In this document: in pieces, positions 1 to 5,671 of the stretch | Position numbering within the stretch: the first letter of the stretch is position 1 | Layout of the letters: each line of letters begins with the position of its first letter | DNA from: Pseudomonadota bacterium | Lineage (GTDB): Bacteria; Pseudomonadota; Gammaproteobacteria; Burkholderiales; Burkholderiaceae_C | Length of the DNA: 5,870 nucleotides | Reading direction: 5' to 3' | Assembly: GCA_030918015.1 (NCBI GenBank) | Contig: JAUPTP010000171.1 | Span: forward strand, 1-5,870 | Notes under the pieces: generated by a model | Seen by the model: the letters and a program-made list of their open reading frames with translations, nothing else | Told to the model about the DNA's origin: nothing | The model's database searches: none | Made by a program: the position numbers and the translations under genes

Positions 1-102
1 TCGTCTGATGATACTCAAGGTGCATCATGGAGATCGATCAGGGCATGTGGTTGAACCGAAGCGGTGGCCGGCGCACCATGAGCCCATCTTCAACGCCGCA
101 CC

Positions 103-108
103 GAAAGG
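103..108 (+). promoter_or_regulatory. Ribosome binding site for the YiaAB-like gene
   Basis: The purine-rich GAAAGG lies 8 nt before the ATG at 117. It decides the start: the same frame is open back to an ATG at 27, but that ATG and the one at 78 give an unconserved, polar N-terminus. Confidence 0.6.
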
Positions 109-116
109 TCCACGCC

Positions 117-608
117 ATGTCCTCCATCCCCGCGACTGCTCCGACCGCCTCGACCGCCGCCGAGCTGTCGGCCGATGGGCCCGACGCCGTCCGGGTGCGT
201 CGCCCGTCCAGCCGTGCGCCGCGCGACAGCCGCGCCTGGCGCGCCCAGGTCTGGATCTCCTTCGCCCTGGCGGTGGCGCTGTGCGCCGGCGGTCTGGCCG
301 GCCTGCCCAGCCAGAGCCTGGACCGCGCCTTCATGGTGATGGGCTACCTGTTCTGCATGAGCTCGGCCTTCGTGCTGTCGAAGTTCGTCCGCGACCGCGA
401 GAGCCGTCCGGACACCGACACCCCGATGTGGGGCTGGGTGGTGCGCGGCGGCTTCGCGATGGCGATGGGCCTGACCGCCTGGGGCCTGTGGCGCATGCAG
501 GTCGACGATGTCTGGAAGGCCTACCTCGGCGTGAGCTGGCTCTACCTGATCTCGTCGGTGTTCACGCTGGCCAAGACGCTGCGAGATGCCTGGGAGGCGG
601 GCCGCTGA
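117..608 (+). CDS. YiaA/YiaB-like inner membrane protein with two tandem units
   Basis: This 163-residue protein is probably an integral inner-membrane protein of the YiaA/YiaB family, whose biochemical role is unknown. Residues 1-40 are a polar, Ala/Pro/Arg-rich tail, probably cytoplasmic. Residues 44-62 and 70-90 form a first pair of hydrophobic segments, and 105-126 and 133-153 a second. Each pair ends in the same signature: S-S-x-F-x-L-S-K-x-V-R-D at residues 82-93 and S-S-x-F-x-L-A-K-x-L-R-D at 146-157. The signature (Ser-Ser, Phe, Lys, Arg-Asp) is what I recognise as YiaAB. The internal duplication predicts four membrane segments. The start at 117 is preferred over 27 because of the GAAAGG site 8 nt upstream and because the family domain begins well after it. 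The next gene begins 59 nt downstream, so co-transcription is possible but not shown. The family call is fairly sure; function is not known. Confidence 0.85.
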   Translation: MSSIPATAPTASTAAELSADGPDAVRVRRPSSRAPRDSRAWRAQVWISFALAVALCAGGLAGLPSQSLDRAFMVMGYLFCMSSAFVLSKFVRDRESRPDTDTPMWGWVVRGGFAMAMGLTAWGLWRMQVDDVWKAYLGVSWLYLISSVFTLAKTLRDAWEAGR

Positions 609-653
609 TCGGCCACTCATCCTGCGAACCATCCTGAACGAACGATACTGATC

Positions 654-660
654 AAAGGAG
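654..660 (+). promoter_or_regulatory. Strong ribosome binding site for the small exported protein
   Basis: AAAGGAG sits 7 nt before the ATG at 668, close to the ideal Shine-Dalgarno sequence and spacing. It supports this start and suggests efficient, independent initiation. A GATACT hexamer at 644-649 matches four of six positions of a sigma-70 -10 box, but no good -35 partner is present, so a promoter here is not called. Confidence 0.75.
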
Positions 661-667
661 AAGACGA

Positions 668-1111
668 ATGAAGGCAATGCGAATCCGTGTGTCGAGGGCG
701 CCGGCCCTGGCGGCCCTGCTGGCCCTGGCGCTGCTGGCCGGCCCGGCCGCGGCCCGGGGCGAATCCGAGGCGAGCGCGGCCTCCTCGGGGCTGTCGATCG
801 GCGTGCCGGTGGCGGTGTCGGTGACCGCACCCTCGGCGGTGCTGGCCTCCGGCGCGGTGCTGACCGTGGTCAGCGTGCAGGCGGTGGCCTCCGGCACGGT
901 CTGGGTGCTCGAGCGGGCCTCGGACGGCGCACGCGTGGTGGTGAACTTCAGCGCCGCCGGCGTCGAGGCGGCCTCGGTGGGGGTGGGGGTGGCGGTCGTC
1001 GTGACCGCGGTCAGCGCCGGCTGGATCCTGTCGAGCGCCGGCCAGGCGCTGTGCTTGCTGCCCAGCGAGCGCGGCGCCGCGCTGCTGCACCATGAAAGGA
1101 TCTCGCGATGA
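668..1111 (+). CDS. Small exported hydrophobic protein of unknown function, DUF2145 partner
   Basis: This 147-residue protein has a clear signal peptide: basic MKAMRIRVSR, a Leu/Ala core over about residues 11-25, and likely cleavage after Ala29 (motif P-A-A-A). The mature part is very rich in Ala, Val, Ser and Gly. It has two hydrophobic stretches at about 43-75 and 103-123, separated by a more polar segment with E-R-A-S-D-G-A-R at 82-89. It ends in a polar tail, L-L-H-H-E-R-I-S-R, at 139-147. It may be periplasmic and membrane-associated, or inserted through the second stretch. I know no named domain. From memory, similar short proteins with an L-L-x-N/H-E-R ending occur next to DUF2145 genes, but this was not checked. 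The stop overlaps the next start (ATGA at 1108-1111), indicating translational coupling. The ideal ribosome site and the signal peptide make it a real gene; its function is unknown. Confidence 0.8.
   Translation: MKAMRIRVSRAPALAALLALALLAGPAAARGESEASAASSGLSIGVPVAVSVTAPSAVLASGAVLTVVSVQAVASGTVWVLERASDGARVVVNFSAAGVEAASVGVGVAVVVTAVSAGWILSSAGQALCLLPSERGAALLHHERISR
1094..1100 (+). promoter_or_regulatory. Ribosome binding site of the DUF2145 gene inside the preceding gene
   Basis: GAAAGGA lies 7 nt before the ATG at 1108 and inside the last codons of the upstream gene. It selects ATG 1108 over the out-of-frame ATG at 1092 and, with the ATGA overlap, supports coupled translation. Confidence 0.65.
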
Positions 1112-1911
1112 AGGCTGTTCCTGCCCTGAAACCGGCCCTGGCCGCGCTGGCGATGACCGGCGTGCTGCTGACGAGCCTGCCGGCGCAGGCCGGTCGCGGC
1201 TGCGAGACGAAGCCGGTCAGCGTGGAGACGCTGGTGCGCTCGCTGGCGCTGGCCGAGCGCACCGCGCGCTGGCTCGATGCCCGCGGCGCCGACGTGGTGC
1301 TGCTGGCGCGGCGCGGTCAGAACCTCGACGCCTACGGCGTGCAGTGGTCGCACCTGGGCTACGCCTACCGCGACGAGCGGGCGAAGGCCTGGCGGGTGGT
1401 GCACAAGCTCAACCACTGCGGCACCGCCGAGTCGGCGATCTACCGCCAGGGGCTGGCCGAGTTCTTCTCGGACGACCTCTACCGCTTCGAGGCCGGCGTG
1501 CAGGTGCTCTCGCCCGAGGCGCAGAAGGCGCTGCGCCCGCTGCTGCAGGACAACGGCCGGGCGACGATGCTGCACGAGCCCCGCTACAGCATGGTCGCCT
1601 TCCCCTGGTCGACCCGCTACCAGCAGAGCAACCAGTGGGCGCTGGAGACGCTGGCGCTGGCGATGGAGCCCTCCGCGAGCGACCGCGCCCGCGCGCAGGC
1701 CTGGCTGCAGTTCAAGGGCTATGTGCCGGCGACGCTGCGCATCGACGCGATGAAGCGCCTGGGCGCGCGGGTCGGCAGCGCGCACATCGCCTTCGACGAT
1801 CACCCCAGCGCCCAGCGTTTTGCCGACCGCATCGACACCGTGACGGTCGACTCCGTCTTCCGCTTCGTGCAGAGTGCGGGGCTGGCCCCTCCGGCGCAGA
1901 CCGTGCCCTGA
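1108..1911 (+). CDS. DUF2145 family exported protein
   Basis: This 267-residue protein matches the DUF2145 family as I know it in length and along its whole extent. The function is unknown. A signal peptide is evident: Lys2 and Lys8, a hydrophobic core at about 10-24, and the A-Q-A cleavage site after Ala28. The protein is therefore probably periplasmic or envelope-bound. Family-like blocks, in order, are G-A-D-V-V-L-L-A-R-R-G-Q-N-L at 60-73, W-S-H-L-G-Y-A-Y-R at 80-88, W-R-V-V-H-K-L-N-H-C-G-T at 95-106, Y-S-M-V-A-F-P at 160-166, R-Y-Q-Q-S-N-Q-W at 170-177, G-Y-V-P-A-T-L-R at 204-211, and A-F-D-D-H-P at 228-233 before T-V-T-V-D-S-V at 244-250. Cys32 and Cys104 are the only cysteines and could form a disulfide. 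The order of the His82 block and the later S-N-Q-W block is reminiscent of permuted NlpC/P60 proteins, but no catalytic Cys is seen at the later block. Its start overlaps the preceding stop by four bases. Confidence 0.9.
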   Translation: MKAVPALKPALAALAMTGVLLTSLPAQAGRGCETKPVSVETLVRSLALAERTARWLDARGADVVLLARRGQNLDAYGVQWSHLGYAYRDERAKAWRVVHKLNHCGTAESAIYRQGLAEFFSDDLYRFEAGVQVLSPEAQKALRPLLQDNGRATMLHEPRYSMVAFPWSTRYQQSNQWALETLALAMEPSASDRARAQAWLQFKGYVPATLRIDAMKRLGARVGSAHIAFDDHPSAQRFADRIDTVTVDSVFRFVQSAGLAPPAQTVP

Positions 1912-2022
1912 GCGGCGGGGCCGAAACTGAATTGGCAAAACCGTTCTTTCCCCGCGCGGCCTTCCGCGGATTGCCGCGATGATCGGCACGGCCTGCCGCC
2001 GTGCGCCCGAAGCCTGACCGCG
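1912..2022 (+). promoter_or_regulatory. Intergenic leader before the transporter-acyltransferase gene, possible promoter
   Basis: This 111-nt gap holds an AT-rich island at about 1923-1949, unusual in this GC-rich window, which includes TTGGCA (1932-1937), a five-of-six match to a sigma-70 -35 box. No convincing -10 box follows at 16-18 nt, so a promoter is only suggested. Nearer the gene, GCACGGC (1986-1992) and GCCGTGC (1998-2004) form a perfect 7-bp stem with a 5-nt loop. No T-run follows, so it is not a typical terminator. A 12-codon open frame (ATG 1979 to TGA 2017) spans the hairpin but has no ribosome site. The separation suggests the gene at 2023 has its own transcription start, but this is an inference. 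Confidence 0.3.
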
Positions 2023-3999
2023 ATGACGCCCTCCGATGCCCCGTCCCCGCCTGACGCCGAGCCGAGCCAGTTCTCGCTGCTCGGCCAGCGCCGCTTCGCG
2101 CCCTTCTTCTGGACCCAGTTCCTGGGCGCGGCCAACGACAACCTGTTCAAGTTCGCCTTCACGGTGCTGGTGACCTACCAGGTGCAGCTGGCCTGGCTGC
2201 CGCCGGCGCTGGCCGGGCTGGCGATCGGGGCGCTGTTCATCCTGCCCTTCGTGCTGTTCTCGGCCACCGCCGGACAGCTCGCCGACAAGCTCGACAAGGC
2301 GCTGCTGATGCGCTTCGTCAAGTCGCTGGAGATCGGCATCATGGCGCTGGCCGGCTGGGCCTTCGTGCAGAGCGACGACACGGTGCGGGTGACCACGCTG
2401 CTGGCCTGCGTCTTCGGCATGGGGCTGCACTCGACGCTGTTCGGCCCGGTCAAGTTCGCCTACCTGCCGCAGCACCTGGCCGAGCGCGAGCTCACCGGCG
2501 GCAACGGCATGGTCGAGATGGGCACCTTCGTGGCCATCCTGCTGGGCAACGTGGCCGGCGGCCTGCTGATCGGCCTGCCGCAGGTGGGGCCGGCGGCGGT
2601 GGCCGTGGCCTGCGTGGCGCTGGCGCTGCTGGGCCGGCTGACCGCGCAGCAGGTGCCGCCGACGCCGGCCACCGACCCCGGCCTGAAGATCAACCTGAAC
2701 CCGCTGACCGAGACCTGGCGCAACCTGAGGCTCGCGCATGGCAACCGGGTCGTGTTCCGCTCGCTGCTGGGCATCTCGTGGATGTGGTTCTTCGGCGCGG
2801 TCTTCCTGAGCCAGTTTCCGTCCTTCGCCAAGGAGGTGCTGCACGGCGACGAGCGGGTGGCCTCGCTGCTGCTGGTGGTGTTCTCGCTGGGCATCGGCGC
2901 GGGCTCGCTGCTGTGCGAGGTGCTGTCGCGCCGCCAGGTCGAGATCGGCCTGGTGCCGCTGGGCGCGATCGGCATGACGGTGTTCGCGGTCGACCTGTAC
3001 TTCGCCGCGAGCGGCCTGGCCGCGCCGGCCGCGCCCTGGGGCGTGGCGGGCTTCCTGGCGCAGCCGGCGCACTGGCGGGTGATGTTCGATCTGGCGCTGA
3101 TGGCGCTGTCGGCCGGGCTCTACAGCGTGCCGATGTACGCGCTGATCCAGCTGCGTGCCCCCAGGAGCCACCGCGCGCGCATCATCGCCGCCAACAACAT
3201 CCTCAACGCGCTGTTCATGATCGCCAGCTCCCTGCTGGCCGGCGCGATGCTGTCGGCCGGCGCCAGCGTGCCGCAGGTCTTCCTGGCCACCGGCCTGGCC
3301 AATGCGCTGGTGGCGGGCTACATCTTCCTGCTGGTGCCGGAGTACCTGCTGCGCTTCGCCGCCTTCGTGCTGACCCATGTCGTCTACCGGCTGCGGGTGA
3401 TCGGCGCCGGGCACATCCCGGCCGAGGGGCCGGCGGTCATCGCCGCCAACCATGTGAGCTTCGTCGACGCGCTGGTGCTGGCCGCGGCCAGCCCGCGCCC
3501 GATCCGCTTCCTGATGGACCACCGCATCTTCGCCACCCCGGTGCTGGGCGCGCTGTTCCGGCTGGCCGGCGCGATTCCGGTGGCGCCGCAGAAGGAGGAC
3601 CCGGCGGTCTACCAGCGCGCCTTCGACGCGGCCTCGAAGGTGCTGGCCGACGGTGATCTGCTGGGCATCTTCCCCGAGGGCGGCATCACCCGCGACGGCC
3701 GGCTGCAGCCCTTCCGCGCCGGCATCGTGAAGATCCTCGAGCGCGATCCGGTGCCGGTGGTGCCGGTGGCGCTGCTCGACCTGTGGGGCTCGAGCTTCTC
3801 GCGCATCGAGGGCGGCCGCGCACTGGCCCGACCCCTGCGCCGCGGCCTGTTCAGCCGCATCGGCGTGGCGGTGGCCGCGCCGATGCCCCCGTCCCATCTC
3901 ACGCCCGAGGCGCTGCAGCGGCAGGTTCAGCAGCTCCTCGAGGCCCATGCCCTGGCGCCGCAGGTGGGCGCTGCACCTTCCTCGACCCCGACCCCATGA
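2023..3999 (+). CDS. LplT-like MFS transporter fused to a PlsC-type acyltransferase
   Basis: This 658-residue protein joins two domains. Residues about 20-450 are an MFS transporter with about twelve hydrophobic segments. They include A-N-D-N-L-F-K at 37-43, near the start of the first membrane segment, and G-G-N-G-M-V-E-M-G-T at 159-168, both typical of the LplT lysophospholipid transporter group. Residues about 455-640 are a PlsC/LPLAT acyltransferase: catalytic H-x4-D with His477 and Asp482 in N-H-V-S-F-V-D, the substrate-binding F-P-E-G-G at 550-554, and A-I-P-V at 517-520. Family knowledge suggests inward flipping of lysophospholipid followed by re-acylation on the cytoplasmic face, as for E. 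coli LplT with Aas. Unlike Aas, no acyl-ACP synthetase (AMP-binding) domain follows; the protein ends about 18 residues after the acyltransferase. The acyl donor could be acyl-ACP or acyl-CoA. The ATG at 2023 has only a weak GAAG site 10 nt upstream, but no better start is in frame. The last codons overlap the next gene by ATGA. Confidence 0.9.
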   Translation: MTPSDAPSPPDAEPSQFSLLGQRRFAPFFWTQFLGAANDNLFKFAFTVLVTYQVQLAWLPPALAGLAIGALFILPFVLFSATAGQLADKLDKALLMRFVKSLEIGIMALAGWAFVQSDDTVRVTTLLACVFGMGLHSTLFGPVKFAYLPQHLAERELTGGNGMVEMGTFVAILLGNVAGGLLIGLPQVGPAAVAVACVALALLGRLTAQQVPPTPATDPGLKINLNPLTETWRNLRLAHGNRVVFRSLLGISWMWFFGAVFLSQFPSFAKEVLHGDERVASLLLVVFSLGIGAGSLLCEVLSRRQVEIGLVPLGAIGMTVFAVDLYFAASGLAAPAAPWGVAGFLAQPAHWRVMFDLALMALSAGLYSVPMYALIQLRAPRSHRARIIAANNILNALFMIASSLLAGAMLSAGASVPQVFLATGLANALVAGYIFLLVPEYLLRFAAFVLTHVVYRLRVIGAGHIPAEGPAVIAANHVSFVDALVLAAASPRPIRFLMDHRIFATPVLGALFRLAGAIPVAPQKEDPAVYQRAFDAASKVLADGDLLGIFPEGGITRDGRLQPFRAGIVKILERDPVPVVPVALLDLWGSSFSRIEGGRALARPLRRGLFSRIGVAVAAPMPPSHLTPEALQRQVQQLLEAHALAPQVGAAPSSTPTP

Positions 4000-5135
4000 A
4001 CGTTTCCGTCCCCGCCTCCCTGGTTCCGGCCGCCGAACTGGCCGTCAGCATCGTGCGCGACACGGCGGGACTGACCGCCCTGCGCACCGACTGGGAAGCC
4101 CTCGAGCACCGGGCCGTGCACCGCAGCCCGTTCGTGCGCTGGCGCCATGTGCAGCTGGCGTCCCGCCATCTTCTGGCCCCCGGTGACGAGCTGCATGTGC
4201 TCACCGTGCGCGGCGACGACGAGCAGCTGGTGGGCGTGCTGCCGCTGCTGCGCACCAGCGAGCGCCACTACGGCATGACGCTGAAGGTGCTGCGCCAGAT
4301 CGGCATCCTGGAGGGCGATCGCCCCGGCGTGCTGGCGCTGGACGATGCCGATGCGGTCTGGGCGGCGCTGTGGCGTCACCTGATGGCCACGCGTGCCGAC
4401 TGGCAGGTGCTGGACCTGCGCGAGCTCGACCCGGGCAGCTGGCCGCTGCGCGAGCTGGCGTCGCCCGGCCCCGGCTTCCACGCCGAAGTGCAGGATGATG
4501 TGCTCTCGACCTTCCAGGCGCTCGAGGGCAGCTGGTCGACGCACCTGGGGCGCCGCGTGGAGAGCCTGCGCGAGCATCGTCTGCAGGCCCGCCAGACGCT
4601 GGCGGCGGTGTTGCCCGGCCTGTGCGTGGCGGTGGCGGACACGCCGCAGGACATTCTGGCGGCCTTCGAGCGCTACCTCGCGCTCGAGGTGGGTCTGCGC
4701 TGGCAGAACAACGGCGTGACGATCGGCGGCGACGAGCGCCGCGTCGCCTTCTACCGCGACTGGCTGCCCCGCCTGGCGGCTGACGGCGATGCGGCCGTCT
4801 GGCTGCTCGGCAGCGCCGAGCAGGGCGAGATCGCCGGCCTGCTGCGGCTGCGCTGCGGGTCCGTCTGGATCGAACGCCATGCCTGCTTCGATCCGGCGCA
4901 TGCGGCGCAGACGCCCAGTCTGCTGCTGCTGCTGGAGGCCTTGCAGCACGGCTTCGGCTCCACCGCGACCGAGAGCCGGCTGGTCAACCTGCGCGAGCCG
5001 CAGCCTGCCACCGCCTCGGTGATGTCCTGGTATGACGACTGCCTCCAGACGCAGCGCCTGTCGGTCTGGAACCTGCACTCGAAGCTGGCGCCGGTGGCCT
5101 TCCTGAAGGGGCTGGGGCGGCGTCTGCGCGGCTGA
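3996..5135 (+). CDS. CelD/BioF2-like GNAT-fold acyltransferase
   Basis: This 379-residue protein looks like the GNAT-fold acyltransferases called CelD/BcsL or BioF2-like (Acetyltransf_6). Typical features are an N-terminal L-R-T-D-W-E-A-L at 29-36 followed by S-P-F-V-R-W at 44-49, a strand carrying V-G-V-L-P-L at 79-84, and a central amphipathic part, S-W-S-T-H-L-G-R-R at 179-187, leading into the GNAT domain. The domain (about 180-335) includes W-L-L-G-S at 269-273, I-A-G-L-L-R at 279-284 and P-S-L-L-L-L-L-E-A-L at 307-316. No signal peptide or membrane segment is seen, so it is probably cytoplasmic. Relatives are linked to polysaccharide or envelope modification, but the substrate here cannot be read from sequence. 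The start at 3996 is chosen over upstream in-frame starts, which would lie within the preceding gene; the ATGA overlap replaces a recognisable ribosome site and indicates translational coupling to the transporter-acyltransferase fusion. Confidence 0.8.
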   Translation: MNVSVPASLVPAAELAVSIVRDTAGLTALRTDWEALEHRAVHRSPFVRWRHVQLASRHLLAPGDELHVLTVRGDDEQLVGVLPLLRTSERHYGMTLKVLRQIGILEGDRPGVLALDDADAVWAALWRHLMATRADWQVLDLRELDPGSWPLRELASPGPGFHAEVQDDVLSTFQALEGSWSTHLGRRVESLREHRLQARQTLAAVLPGLCVAVADTPQDILAAFERYLALEVGLRWQNNGVTIGGDERRVAFYRDWLPRLAADGDAAVWLLGSAEQGEIAGLLRLRCGSVWIERHACFDPAHAAQTPSLLLLLEALQHGFGSTATESRLVNLREPQPATASVMSWYDDCLQTQRLSVWNLHSKLAPVAFLKGLGRRLRG

Positions 5136-5166
5136 TCGGCCTCGCGCGGGGCGGTCAGTCGCGCAG
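5124..5166. terminator. Convergent-junction hairpin holding both stop codons, possible bidirectional terminator
   Basis: Positions 5124-5138 pair with 5152-5166 (fifteen pairs, including G-T wobbles at 5131/5159 and 5136/5154). After one G-G mismatch (5139/5151), 5140-5142 pair with 5148-5150, leaving the loop CGCGC. The stops of the two converging genes, TGA at 5133-5135 and TCA at 5155-5157, pair with each other. No T-run follows on either strand, so a classic intrinsic terminator is not shown. It could slow polymerase, protect 3' ends, or act with Rho. On the - strand transcript the wobbles become A-C mismatches, so the + strand fold is stronger. Confidence 0.5.
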
Positions 5167-5643
5167 CCAGCGCCGGGTGCGGCGCCGGATCTGCCGGCGC
5201 ATCGCCCGCGCGACGCGCCACGGCACGGAGGCGCGCAGCCGCGCCAGCACCCCCGCCTTCCAGGCGATCCAGCGCGCATGCAGCCGCGCGAACCAGGCCA
5301 GCTGCAGCAGCGCCGGCTGCACCAGCTGGTACAGCCGCGCCACCAGCGCGGTGCCGACCAGCTTGGCCGCGACGATCAGCGCGATGCCGGCCGCCACATG
5401 GCCCTGCGCGACCAGGGCGACCGCGGCGAGCTTGACCGGCAGCAGCAGCAGCCCCGGCAGCACGAACACCGCCAGCGCCGCGTGGGGCGACAGCGTCGCG
5501 ATCCGCGCCTCCAGCCGGCCCAGCAGCGGCAGCCGCGCCAGCCGGGCCGCCCACCGCGCCAGCGGCTCCCAGCCCCATTCCTCGAACAGCAGCACCAGAC
5601 CGACCGTCCAGTGCAGCAGCGCGCGCAAGCCTCTTGCCAGCAT
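5155..5643 (-). CDS. Small membrane protein of unknown function downstream of a DUF748-like gene
   Basis: This 162-residue protein has hydrophobic segments at about 6-20, 56-78 and 82-104. Between the first two lies a Trp- and Arg-rich amphipathic stretch with E-E-W-G-W-E-P-L at 21-28. Other recognisable blocks are L-L-L-L-P-V-K-L at 65-72 and V-A-A-K-L-V-G-T-A-L at 91-100. The last 40 residues are strongly basic (A-R-A-M-R-R-Q-I-R-R-R-T-R-R-W-L-R-D), suggesting a cytoplasmic tail that may contact lipid head groups or nucleic acid. I recall similar unnamed proteins in Burkholderiales but know no function. GGGAG at 5650-5654 on the - strand lies 6 nt before the ATG and fixes the start. It follows the stop of the DUF748-like gene by 28 nt, so the two are probably one operon. 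It converges with the acyltransferase gene, 19 nt between stops. Confidence 0.75.
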   Translation of the reverse strand: MLARGLRALLHWTVGLVLLFEEWGWEPLARWAARLARLPLLGRLEARIATLSPHAALAVFVLPGLLLLPVKLAAVALVAQGHVAAGIALIVAAKLVGTALVARLYQLVQPALLQLAWFARLHARWIAWKAGVLARLRASVPWRVARAMRRQIRRRTRRWLRD

Positions 5644-5649
5644 CGTCGT

Positions 5650-5654
5650 CTCCC
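5650..5654 (-). promoter_or_regulatory. Ribosome binding site of the small membrane protein gene
   Basis: Read on the - strand this is GGGAG, 6 nt before the ATG whose first base is 5643. It supports that start and lies within the 28-nt gap after the upstream stop. Confidence 0.6.
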
Positions 5655-5671
5655 GGGGGGGCGTGGCGCCT

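Noticed and set aside
6..28. Inverted repeat TGATG/CATCA near the window start as an operator
   Set aside because: Only 5 bp with a 12-nt spacer, and its context upstream is not visible; too weak to call. The rest of 1-102 shows no convincing promoter.
8..637. Open frame covering the YiaAB-like gene in another frame
   Set aside because: The overlapping frame has clear membrane segments and family motifs; this one is Arg/Pro/Gly-rich without any.
1932..1948. Possible sigma-54 promoter (TTGGCA followed by TTCTTT)
   Set aside because: The -24 GG is present but the essential -12 GC is absent.
1915..1955. GCGGGG/CCCCGC stem after the DUF2145 stop as a terminator
   Set aside because: Only 6 bp with a 29-nt loop and no following T-run.
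2778..3656. Open frame of 292 codons within the transporter-acyltransferase gene
   Set aside because: Out of frame with a protein whose motifs are intact throughout; composition is Arg/Gly/Ala/Pro shadow.
652..3948. Antisense open frame of 1098 codons spanning three + strand genes
   Set aside because: Its protein is a low-complexity mixture of Arg, Gln, His, Gly and Ala with no domain. It opposes three well-supported genes and is explained by G/C-biased third positions removing stops on the other strand.
3783..3995. Upstream in-frame extension of the GNAT gene
   Set aside because: It lies inside the acyltransferase domain of the preceding gene in another frame and adds a Pro/Arg-rich stretch unlike the family; the ATGA start at 3996 is better.
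4416..4456. Direct repeat of CTGCGCGAGCT, 30 bp apart
   Set aside because: It encodes L-R-E-L twice in a loop region of the GNAT protein with common codons; no larger repeat or array structure is present.
3927..5279. Antisense open frame of 450 codons opposite the GNAT gene
   Set aside because: Same shadow composition (Arg/Gln/Ala-rich), no ribosome site, and it overlaps both convergent real genes.
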